14,105 nt of DNA from NCBI GenBank assembly GCA_023402355.1, contig JAEXCG010000061.1:1-14105 (forward strand). Reading direction: 5' to 3'. Position 1 is the first letter of the stretch. Each line of letters starts with the position of its first letter. The notes beneath the pieces are model-generated. The model had not been told where the DNA came from and searched no databases. It was given only the letters and a program-made list of their open reading frames with translations. The DNA comes from Bacillota bacterium (GTDB lineage: Bacteria > Bacillota > Clostridia > Christensenellales > Aristaeellaceae). This document shows positions 1 through 5,206 of this stretch, in pieces. A program made the translations under genes and the position numbers.

Positions 1-117
1 GGCGAGAGCGGAGACGTCGCGGACGAATCCGGCTTTGTCGTGCGCCAGGTACGGCGCGTGGGCGCTCCGGCGTGGAACCGCGCCGGCCGCGAGGAACAGA
101 TTTATAGCCGTCTGTAA
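1..117 (+). CDS. oadG: OadG-type decarboxylase gamma subunit, C-terminal fragment (5' end outside the window)
   Basis: The first reading frame is open from base 1 to a TAA at 115-117 and encodes the last 38 residues of a protein. The tail reads WNRAGREEQIYSRL, with upstream charged residues ending in VRRVGAP. This resembles the cytosolic C-terminal tail of OadG-family gamma subunits in Clostridia, where a tryptophan and an 'AGR.EQ...SR' ending are common. The family is a small single-span membrane protein that holds the alpha and beta subunits of Na+-pumping decarboxylases together. The position just upstream of a biotin carrier, beta and alpha subunit supports the call. The transmembrane helix would lie outside the window. 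The identification rests on a short tail plus context, so it is fairly but not fully secure. Confidence 0.72.
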   Translation, partial: GESGDVADESGFVVRQVRRVGAPAWNRAGREEQIYSRL

Positions 118-154
118 GACGAGCATCTGAATAACGGAAGGGAGAAATCCATTT

Positions 155-532
155 ATGCGCAAGTTCATGATTACCGTCAACGGAAGCACCTACGAAGTCG
201 ATGTCGAAGAGGTCGAGGCCGGCGCCGCCGCGCCCACCGCCGCTCCCGCGCCCGCCGCCGCCCCGAAGAAGGCCGCGCCCGCGCCCAAGGCCGCCGCGAA
301 GCCCGCTGCCGCCGCCGCCGGCGAGCAGGTGAAGAGCCCGATGCCCGGCACCATTCTGGACGTCAAGGTCAAGGCCGGAGACGCCGTGAAGAAGGGCGCC
401 GTGCTGTGCGTGCTCGAGGCGATGAAGATGGAAAATGAAATCATGGCCCCGCGCGACGCGAAGGTCGTGCAGGTCCTGGCTGCCAAGGGCGCGTCCGTGA
501 ATTCCGGCGACGTGCTGGTCGTGCTCGAGTAA
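155..532 (+). CDS. Biotin carrier protein of the Na+-pumping decarboxylase (biotin/lipoyl attachment domain)
   Basis: The 125-residue protein carries biotin between the carboxyltransferase (alpha) and the membrane decarboxylase (beta). Residues 1-22 form a short beta-rich start (MRKFMITVNGSTYEVDVEEV). Residues about 23-56 are an Ala/Pro/Lys-rich flexible linker. Residues 57-125 are a biotinyl domain with the classic EAMKMENE motif, in which Lys91 is the expected biotinylation site, preceded by SPMPGTI. The length fits free-standing gamma/delta-type carriers such as MmdC or GcdC relatives. Start at ATG 155 follows a GGAAGGGA-type ribosome binding site. The gene lies 37 bases after the OadG stop and 20 bases before oadB, so it is in the same operon. 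In Klebsiella this domain is fused to the alpha subunit; here it is separate. The role is secure, but the exact acid substrate is not shown by this protein. Confidence 0.93.
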   Translation: MRKFMITVNGSTYEVDVEEVEAGAAAPTAAPAPAAAPKKAAPAPKAAAKPAAAAAGEQVKSPMPGTILDVKVKAGDAVKKGAVLCVLEAMKMENEIMAPRDAKVVQVLAAKGASVNSGDVLVVLE

Positions 533-552
533 ACGCAAAGGGGTTAAGCGCT

Positions 553-2019
553 GTGAAAAAGATTTTGCATTTGCTGCTCGCCTTGACGCTGTGCTGTATG
601 TTTATGGCGCTGCCTGTCCTGGCGGAGGATGCGGCGCCCAGCTCCGAGCCGACGCTCGAGGCCCCCGCGGCCGACGGCGCCAGCGAAAGCGGCGAGCTGG
701 TGACCGACGTATCGCAGCTGGTTCCGGTCTACATCAACGAGGCCGAGGAAGACCTGGGCGGTTCCGCCGCGGACGCCGCGGCCAACTTCAGCGTCGGCTC
801 GACGCTGATGGGCCTGGTCAAGGACTCCGGCCTTTACGCCCTCTTCACGCAATACTGGAAGAACGGCATCATGATCCTCGTCTCCTGCGTGCTGCTGTAT
901 CTGGCCATCGTCAAGAAGTTCGAGCCCCTGCTGCTGCTGCCGATCGCGTTCGGCATGCTGCTGACGAACCTGCCGCTGGGCGGCGTGTTCGACGAGCCGC
1001 AGATGGAGATTCTCTCCAACGCGATGTATCACGGCAAGGCGGGCGTGCCGATCTACAACGGCGAGACGCTGGTGGGCTATCAGTACGTCAAGCAGTCGGG
1101 CGGACTGCTCTACTACCTCTATCAGGGCGTCAAGCTGGGCATCTACCCGCCGCTCATCTTCCTGGGCGTCGGCGCGATGACCGACTTCGGCCCGCTGATC
1201 GCCAATCCGAAGAGCCTGCTGCTGGGCGCCGCCGCGCAGCTGGGCATCTTCATGACCTTCATCTTCGCGCTGCTGCTGGGCTTCTCGCCCGCTGAGGCCG
1301 GTTCCATCGGCATCATCGGCGGCGCGGACGGCCCGACGGCCATCTTCGTCACCTCCAAGCTCGCCCCGAGCCTGCTGGGCCCGATCGCGGTCGCGGCCTA
1401 CTCCTACATGGCGCTGGTTCCGGTCATTCAGCCGCCGATCATGAAGGCGCTGACGACCAAGGAAGAACGCGGCATCGTCATGGAGCAGCTGCGCCCGGTT
1501 TCCAAGACCGAGAAGATCATCTTCCCGATCGTCGTCACCATCCTCGTCTCCCTGCTGCTACCCTCCGCGGCGCCGCTCATCGGCATGCTGATGCTGGGCA
1601 ACCTGCTCAAGGAGTCCCTGGTGGCGGACCGCCTCTCCAAGACGGCGCAGAACGAGCTGATGAACATCGTCACGATCTTCCTGGGCGTCACGGTCGGCGC
1701 GACGGCCAAGGCCGACACCTTCCTGACCGCGCAGACGATCAAGATCATCGTGATGGGCGTCATCGCCTTCGGCTGCGGCACCGCGGGCGGCGTGCTACTG
1801 GGCAAGGTCATGTGCAAGCTCTCCGGCGGCAAGATCAACCCGCTGATCGGCTCGGCGGGCGTGTCGGCCGTCCCGATGGCCGCGCGCGTCTCACAGACCG
1901 TCGGCCAGCAGGAGAACCCCGGCAACTTCCTGCTCATGCACGCCATGGGACCGAACGTCGCGGGCGTCATCGGCTCCGCCGTCGCCGCGGGCGTATTTAT
2001 CTCGATGTTCTCGAAATAA
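553..2019 (+). CDS. oadB: Na+-translocating decarboxylase beta subunit
   Basis: This 488-residue polytopic membrane protein decarboxylates carboxybiotin and couples this to Na+ export. The core begins near residue 85 and contains the signature GIIGGADGPTAIF (about residues 253-265). Its Asp259 corresponds to the Na+-binding Asp of OadB. A second signature, GSAGVSAVPMAARV, lies in the C-terminal third and is followed by a GPNVAGVIGSAVAAG helix. The N-terminus is unusual: residues 1-24 look like a cleavable signal peptide (KK, a hydrophobic stretch, then VLAED). About 60 acidic, Ala/Ser-rich residues follow before the first core helix, which gives some 80 residues more than the compact enzymatic core. 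The start is GTG 553, preceded by AAAGGGG. The biotin carrier lies upstream and the alpha subunit 108 bases downstream. The family assignment is very secure. Confidence 0.96.
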   Translation: MKKILHLLLALTLCCMFMALPVLAEDAAPSSEPTLEAPAADGASESGELVTDVSQLVPVYINEAEEDLGGSAADAAANFSVGSTLMGLVKDSGLYALFTQYWKNGIMILVSCVLLYLAIVKKFEPLLLLPIAFGMLLTNLPLGGVFDEPQMEILSNAMYHGKAGVPIYNGETLVGYQYVKQSGGLLYYLYQGVKLGIYPPLIFLGVGAMTDFGPLIANPKSLLLGAAAQLGIFMTFIFALLLGFSPAEAGSIGIIGGADGPTAIFVTSKLAPSLLGPIAVAAYSYMALVPVIQPPIMKALTTKEERGIVMEQLRPVSKTEKIIFPIVVTILVSLLLPSAAPLIGMLMLGNLLKESLVADRLSKTAQNELMNIVTIFLGVTVGATAKADTFLTAQTIKIIVMGVIAFGCGTAGGVLLGKVMCKLSGGKINPLIGSAGVSAVPMAARVSQTVGQQENPGNFLLMHAMGPNVAGVIGSAVAAGVFISMFSK

Positions 2020-2033
2020 TGGATACAAGGCAT

Positions 2034-2089
2034 CCGGCGCGGGGCGCCGGGGAATTCCCGCGCGGCAGCGCCGCGCGGAGAGCGCTCTC
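2034..2089 (+). promoter_or_regulatory. Three back-to-back palindromes between oadB and oadA
   Basis: The 108-base gap between oadB and oadA holds three adjacent perfect inverted repeats. CCGGCGC is separated by 3 bases from GCGCCGG (2034-2050). CCGCGCGGC is separated by 3 bases from GCCGCGCGG (2058-2078). The third is the 12-base palindrome GAGAGCGCTCTC (2078-2089). The oadA ribosome binding site, AAAAGGAGG, follows at about 2113. No T-run follows, so this is not a standard terminator. RNA hairpins here could act as a processing or stabilising element that sets the alpha:beta ratio. That role is an inference. Confidence 0.5.
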
Positions 2090-2127
2090 CCTGTAGAAGG
2101 GCAGAGGGCGGAAAAGGAGGAAATACA

Positions 2128-3528
2128 ATGGGCAAGGTGCTTATCACCGATACCATTCTGCGCGACGCGCACCAGTCTCAGGCCGCCACGCGCATGCGCA
2201 CGGACGAGATGCTGCCCGTCGCGGACAAGCTGGACAAGATCGGCTATTACTCTCTGGAGTGCTGGGGCGGCGCGACCTACGACGCCTGCATGCGCTTCCT
2301 GAACGAGGACCCGTGGGAGCGCCTGCGCAAGCTGCGCAAGGCGATGCCCAACACCAAGCTGCAGATGCTGCTGCGCGGCCAGAACATTCTGGGCTACAAG
2401 CACTATGCGGACGACATGGTGGACCTGTTCGTCAAGAAGGCGATCGAGAACGGCATCGACATCATCCGTACCTTCGACGCGCTCAACGACCTGCGCAACA
2501 TGGAGCAGGCGGTTAAGGCGACCAAGAAGTACGGCGGCATCGCGGAGGTCGCGATCAGCTACACGATCAGCCCGGTGCACAACCGCGAGTACTTCGTGAA
2601 GCTGGCCAAGGACATCGAAGCCATGGGCGCGGACACCATCTGCATCAAGGACATGGCCAACCTGCTGCTGCCCTACGAGGCGTATGAGCTGGTGAAGGCG
2701 CTCAAGGCGAACTCCAAGCTGCCGATTCACCTGCACACGCACAACACCGCGGGCACCGGCATGATGACCATCCTCAAGGCCATCGAGGCGGGCTGCGACA
2801 TCGTGGATACCGCGCTGTCCCCGCTCGCCGGCGGCACCAGCCAGCCCGCGACGGAGTCCCTCTGCGCGGCGCTGAAGGGCACGGAGTACGACCCGCAGCT
2901 CAACGTCGACCTGATGAACGAGTGCGCCGTGCACTTCCGCGACGTGGCGGCCCGCCTGGAGAAGGACGGCTTCCTCGATCCGGGCAAGGTGCTGCGCGTG
3001 GACGCGAACACCCTCAAGTATCAGGTGCCGGGCGGCATGCTCTCCAACCTGATCGGCCAGCTCAAGCAGGCCAACGCCATGGATAAGTTCTACGACGTGC
3101 TGGCGGAGGTGCCGCGCGTGCGCGAGGACTTCGGCTACCCGCCGCTGGTCACCCCGACCAGCCAGATCGTCGGCACGCAGGCCGTTATGAACATCCTGGG
3201 CGGCGAGCGCTACAAGATGGTCACCAAGGAATCGAAGGGCCTGCTGCGCGGCGAGTACGGCCGCCTGCCCGCGCCGGTGAACGAAGAGGTGCGCAAGAAG
3301 TGCATCGGCAACGACAAGGTCATCACCTGCCGTCCGGCCGACAACATCGCGCCGGAGCTCGAAAAGTACCGCGAGGAAGTGCGCGAGTACTACGAGCAGG
3401 AAGAGGACGTGCTGACCATGGCGATGTTCCCGCAGGTCGCGCCGAAGTTCTTCCAGTACCGTCAGGCGCAGAAGTACAAGGTCGATTCCACGATGCTGAA
3501 CGCCGAAGACAAGACCATGCCGGTGTAA
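2128..3528 (+). CDS. oadA: Oxaloacetate decarboxylase alpha subunit / PycB-type carboxyltransferase
   Basis: This 466-residue cytosolic enzyme moves the carboxyl group of a 2-oxoacid, probably oxaloacetate, to biotin on the carrier protein. The start MGKVLITDTILRDAHQS matches the OadA/pyruvate carboxylase carboxyltransferase TIM barrel. Expected active-site residues are present with a constant 4-residue offset from Klebsiella OadA: Asp13 and His203/His205 (in HLHTHNTAG) bind the metal, and Lys174 (in CIKDMANLL) is the carbamylated lysine. The C-terminal half is the PYC/OADA conserved domain. The protein ends without a biotinyl domain, consistent with the separate carrier at 155-532. ATG 2128 follows a near-perfect AAAAGGAGG. 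It is the last gene of the operon, before a strong terminator. Automatic annotation may call it methylmalonyl-CoA carboxyltransferase 5S; oxaloacetate is favoured by the DTxLRDAHQS motif set, but the substrate is inferred. Confidence 0.94.
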   Translation: MGKVLITDTILRDAHQSQAATRMRTDEMLPVADKLDKIGYYSLECWGGATYDACMRFLNEDPWERLRKLRKAMPNTKLQMLLRGQNILGYKHYADDMVDLFVKKAIENGIDIIRTFDALNDLRNMEQAVKATKKYGGIAEVAISYTISPVHNREYFVKLAKDIEAMGADTICIKDMANLLLPYEAYELVKALKANSKLPIHLHTHNTAGTGMMTILKAIEAGCDIVDTALSPLAGGTSQPATESLCAALKGTEYDPQLNVDLMNECAVHFRDVAARLEKDGFLDPGKVLRVDANTLKYQVPGGMLSNLIGQLKQANAMDKFYDVLAEVPRVREDFGYPPLVTPTSQIVGTQAVMNILGGERYKMVTKESKGLLRGEYGRLPAPVNEEVRKKCIGNDKVITCRPADNIAPELEKYREEVREYYEQEEDVLTMAMFPQVAPKFFQYRQAQKYKVDSTMLNAEDKTMPV

Positions 3529-3543
3529 TGCGACAAAATCGGC

Positions 3544-3602
3544 GAGGGTTCTGCTCACCGCGAAAGGGAGACCTTTCGCGGCGGGCAGGGCCCTCAATTT
3601 TT
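3544..3602 (+). terminator. Strong Rho-independent terminator of the decarboxylase operon
   Basis: A long hairpin starts 16 bases after the oadA stop. The inner stem is CCGCGAAAGG / CCTTTCGCGG (3558-3567 and 3572-3581) with loop GAGA. It is extended by CTGCTC / GGGCAG (3551-3556 and 3583-3588, one G-U pair, separated by a single A-C mismatch), then by GAGGG / CCCTC (3544-3548 and 3591-3595). AATTTTT follows at 3596-3602. Confidence 0.92.
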
Positions 3603-3644
3603 GTGAGACGGGCGACGTTGATTGGGACGGGCCGACGCGCCACG

Positions 3645-3653
3645 TGGTATCCT
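3645..3653 (+). promoter_or_regulatory. Possible extended -10 promoter for the nucleotidyltransferase gene
   Basis: TGG-TATCCT at 3645-3653 fits an extended -10 element (TGn before the hexamer), about 32 bases upstream of the chosen ATG. No convincing -35 was found at the right distance. It overlaps the 8-base palindrome CCACGTGG (3640-3647). A separate promoter is expected here because a strong terminator precedes the gene. Weak evidence. Confidence 0.3.
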
Positions 3654-3684
3654 ATCTGAAATGATACGGGAAGGCGGAACGGAA

Positions 3685-4500
3685 ATGGTCGAGATTACAA
3701 AAGCCATTGTCGCACGGAGGTTGGAGGCGCTGGCGCACGCGATGCTGGGGAGCGCGGAGGTTCGGAACATCCGCGTGGGAGACGTGCTCTTTCAAAAAGA
3801 CGAGGGCGCGCGGTCGCTGCACGAAAAGGCGCAGCGCGCCGTCGAGGAGAGCTATCACGACATCTTGAGCGACGTCGATCTGCACGTACGCCTTAGACTG
3901 CCAAGCGGCGCTGCGCTTCAACGGGGGCATTGGGTCGCGCTGCTCTCTCGATTTGGGATTCGTCTGGAGGATTGCCTGGGGCTCGCCTGTGATCCTAAGG
4001 CGCGCGTTTGCCGGGTGATTCAAAAAGACGGCATGCGCTATGACTTTGTGTTTGAAATCGAGAAGGATGAAAACGCGCAGGAGCTTCCCAACGCGTCTAT
4101 AAAGGATGCACGTTCACAAAGCCTCGCGGACGCGGATCGATTCTGGTTTGTGCAGATTCAGGCGCTGGCCAAGCTGTACCGGCAGGATTTTCTGATCGGC
4201 GACCACCTGGCGAACATGAACCTCAACGAGACGCTGGTGCTGCAGATGCAGCTGCGGGATGCGCAGTACGGAACGAACCATCATCGCTACGGCTACGCGG
4301 AAGAGCTGGAATACGTAAAGTGTATGGAGGAACCCTGTCCTTTTCATCGGGAGAACGCGACCTTCAACCGGATTGCGGAGAAGCTACATGCGGCGTCGCT
4401 CGCCTACGACAATCTGGCGGGGGCTTTCGTGCCGGGCTATGGGGCGCGCAGACACGTTTTTTTCGACATTTGGGCGTGCTATGACAGGGAAATCCGGTAA
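3685..4500 (+). CDS. Nucleotidyltransferase-like protein (ANT(6)/minimal-nucleotidyltransferase type)
   Basis: This 271-residue protein resembles the nucleotidyltransferase superfamily that includes aminoglycoside 6-adenylyltransferases. The motif SDVDLHV (Asp63, Asp65) matches the DxD metal-binding pair, and Asp120 in MRYDFVFEI fits the third carboxylate. A C-terminal helical part has FWFVQIQALAKLYRQDFL (about 153-170) and RDAQYGTNHHRYGY (about 191-204), like the 'FW...AK...R.E' region of ANT(6) relatives. The usual Gly-Ser before the DxD appears as Glu-Ser (ESYHDILSDVD), an unusual change. I chose ATG 3685, which follows GGAAGGCGGAACGGAA; the in-frame ATG 3661 and TTG 3622 are alternatives. 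Codon use looks less GC-biased than in the oad genes, hinting at transfer. It is monocistronic between two terminators. The nucleotide acceptor is unknown, and drug resistance should not be assumed. Confidence 0.6.
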   Translation: MVEITKAIVARRLEALAHAMLGSAEVRNIRVGDVLFQKDEGARSLHEKAQRAVEESYHDILSDVDLHVRLRLPSGAALQRGHWVALLSRFGIRLEDCLGLACDPKARVCRVIQKDGMRYDFVFEIEKDENAQELPNASIKDARSQSLADADRFWFVQIQALAKLYRQDFLIGDHLANMNLNETLVLQMQLRDAQYGTNHHRYGYAEELEYVKCMEEPCPFHRENATFNRIAEKLHAASLAYDNLAGAFVPGYGARRHVFFDIWACYDREIR

Positions 4501-4510
4501 GTAAAAGAAA

Positions 4511-4554
4511 AAGGAAACGCTCGCTTCACGCATTTGTGGAGCGGGCGTTTCCTT
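4511..4554. terminator. Bidirectional terminator between the convergent nucleotidyltransferase and XRE genes
   Basis: A 19-bp stem with only two G-U pairs joins 4511-4529 (AAGGAAACGCTCGCTTCAC) to 4536-4554, with a 6-base loop. On the minus strand the stem is followed by a T-rich run (complement of GTAAAAGAAA, 4501-4510). On the plus strand it is followed by a weaker CCTTCCTGTT. The minus-strand XRE gene ends inside it: stop 4526-4528 lies in the left arm, and its last codons are written in the right arm. Confidence 0.88.
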
Positions 4555-4771
4555 CCTGTTCGACCTGCAGAAAAAAGGCGCTGAGCGGCAGGCCGAGCGC
4601 GTCTGCGATCTTGGCCAGCGTTTCGACGTTGGCGGCTTTGGCGCCGGTTTCGATCATCGCCAGGTGGCTGCGGGCGATACAGGCCAGACCGCTTAAAACC
4701 TCCTGCGACAGGCTGCGCTCCCTGCGCAGACGCCGAATGGCATTTCCAATGGTAACCGCGTCGTACCTCAT
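4526..4771 (-). CDS. Small XRE-family helix-turn-helix regulator
   Basis: The 81-residue protein is essentially one Cro/CI-type DNA-binding domain. It starts MRYDAVTIGNAIRRLRRERS, has the helix-turn-helix LSQEVLSGLACIARSHLAMIE (about residues 21-41), and then the usual AANVETLAKIADALGLPLSAFF helices. No effector or catalytic domain follows. The ATG at 4771 is chosen because the protein then starts just before the first helix of the domain and a GGGATG sequence lies upstream. A GTG start at 4807 would add 12 residues without similarity to the domain. The gene faces away from a promoter that drives a 23-residue hydrophobic peptide, and an inverted repeat lies between them, so it may repress that promoter. 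Its C-terminus is encoded within the shared terminator hairpin. The target is inferred from position only. Confidence 0.85.
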   Translation of the reverse strand: MRYDAVTIGNAIRRLRRERSLSQEVLSGLACIARSHLAMIETGAKAANVETLAKIADALGLPLSAFFLQVEQEGNARSTNA

Positions 4772-4816
4772 TGCATCACATCCCGCATTCAGTTTAACTG
4801 GCGGCACATTTTGATA

Positions 4817-4834
4817 TGTCTATTTTCGTAGACA
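4817..4834. promoter_or_regulatory. Inverted repeat overlapping a -35 box: candidate operator of the XRE regulator
   Basis: TGTCTA (4817-4822), six bases (TTTTCG), then TAGACA (4829-4834) form a perfect inverted repeat. The right arm is itself the -35 hexamer of the plus-strand promoter. A dimer bound here would block RNA polymerase. The repeat is seen directly; the identity of the binding protein is inferred from the adjacent divergent XRE gene. Confidence 0.55.
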
Positions 4835-4857
4835 ATTTTGAAAACTTGTGTTATGCT
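4829..4857 (+). promoter_or_regulatory. Sigma-A-type promoter for the 23-residue peptide transcript
   Basis: TAGACA (-35, 4829-4834), a 17-base spacer, and TATGCT (-10, 4852-4857). Expected transcription start is near 4864. With the terminator ending near 5064, this gives a transcript of about 200 nt. Confidence 0.65.
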
Positions 4858-4889
4858 GTGCCGGTCATCATCACAAAGGAGGGCAATGT

Positions 4890-4961
4890 ATGCGGCTGGA
4901 ACCAAAGGACGCCATATTGATTGCGATTTTATTGCTTTTGTGGGCGCTCTTCAAGAAATAA
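4890..4961 (+). CDS. 23-residue hydrophobic peptide (unrecognised small membrane protein)
   Basis: An ATG at 4890 opens a 23-codon frame ending at TAA 4959-4961. The peptide begins MRLEPKDAILIA, continues through ILLLLWALF and ends in KK. A short charged head is followed by about 14 strongly hydrophobic residues and a basic tail, as expected for a single membrane span. AAAGGAGGG (4875-4883) is close to an ideal ribosome binding site, with 6 bases before this ATG. It lies behind its own promoter and ahead of a terminator, and diverges from an XRE regulator. I do not recognise a family. It could be a type I toxin-like peptide, a small membrane regulator, or the product of a dual-function RNA. 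Another ATG at 4886 in a different frame would give a 40-residue hydrophilic peptide, but its spacing to the binding site is poorer. Being a real gene is likely; its function is unknown. Confidence 0.6.
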   Translation: MRLEPKDAILIAILLLLWALFKK

Positions 4962-5042
4962 AAGCGAGAAACGACAATGGATTTGAAAACCGCGGCCGCG
5001 TATGAAAACCGCGCGGGAGCGGAGGCGTCGTTTTGCGGATCG

Positions 5043-5064
5043 AGGCGGGATTGCCCGCTTTTTT
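5043..5064 (+). terminator. Rho-independent terminator after the small-peptide transcript
   Basis: GCGGG (5045-5049), loop ATTG, and CCCGC (5054-5058), extended outward by A-U and G-U pairs, followed by six T (5059-5064). The next promoter's -35 begins three bases later. Confidence 0.82.
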
Positions 5065-5066
5065 AC

Positions 5067-5095
5067 TTGACAGATCGTTTCGGGTTGTCTATGAT
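5067..5095 (+). promoter_or_regulatory. Consensus promoter of the panT-coaX-hom operon
   Basis: A perfect TTGACA -35 (5067-5072), a 17-base spacer and TATGAT -10 (5090-5095). Expected start is near 5102. It directly follows a terminator, so it defines a new transcription unit. Confidence 0.88.
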
Positions 5096-5101
5096 GATAA
5101 A

Positions 5102-5206
5102 CGTCCCGCGCTGCAACCCAAAAGGGTGTGGACGCAAGGGGACGCGTCGCTACCCCCAGCCTCAAAGACGTCGGGTATCCTTGTGAACTTGAACGGAGGA
5201 AGAAAA
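5102..5206 (+). promoter_or_regulatory. Roughly 105-nt 5' leader of the panT-like gene, possibly structured
   Basis: The leader between the predicted start and ATG 5207 holds CGTCCC (5102-5107) complementary to GGGACG (5139-5144). These enclose a small hairpin ACCC-AAAA-GGGT (5116-5127). Further on, TACCC (5151-5155) is complementary to GGGTA (5173-5177). The ribosome binding site GGAGGA is at 5195-5200. Vitamin-transporter leaders in Bacillota often carry riboswitches, but this does not match any class I can recall in detail. Regulation is therefore only a possibility. Confidence 0.35.

Larger units (their letters stand above)
4864..5064 (+). ncRNA. Predicted ~200-nt transcript with a structured 3' region (mRNA of the 23-residue peptide, possibly dual-function)
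   Basis: The unit runs from the predicted start to the terminator at 5043-5064. The first third carries the peptide frame. The remaining roughly 100 bases hold no other convincing gene. They contain AAACGAC (4969-4975) complementary to GTCGTTT (5027-5033), enclosing an 11-base direct repeat TGAAAACCGCG at 4984-4994 and 5003-5013 (period 19). Such a long structured 3' part on a tiny mRNA could act as a regulatory RNA, which is inference. No known RNA family was recognised. Confidence 0.4.

Noticed and set aside
1891..3597. A 568-codon minus-strand frame opposite oadB/oadA
   Set aside because: This is an antisense shadow caused by high GC third positions in oadA. Its product is His/Arg/Leu-rich and low in complexity, while the plus strand encodes a full OadA with active-site residues.
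4886..5008. A 40-codon frame from ATG 4886 overlapping the 23-residue peptide
   Set aside because: Its start is only 3 bases from the AGGAGG core, the peptide is hydrophilic and without features, and the ATG four bases on has ideal spacing and a coherent membrane-peptide sequence.
5102..5160. c-di-GMP-I (GEMM) riboswitch, suggested by GGACGCAAG at 5130-5138
   Set aside because: The preceding GGCAAA/GCAAACC segment and GNRA tetraloop of the GEMM fold are missing; the loop here is AAAA and the matching GCC partner is absent. One short shared string is not enough.
5033..5206. Longer start for the panT-like gene
   Set aside because: The extra 58 codons overlap the terminator and the consensus promoter and would not be transcribed from it; GGAGGA lies right before ATG 5207.
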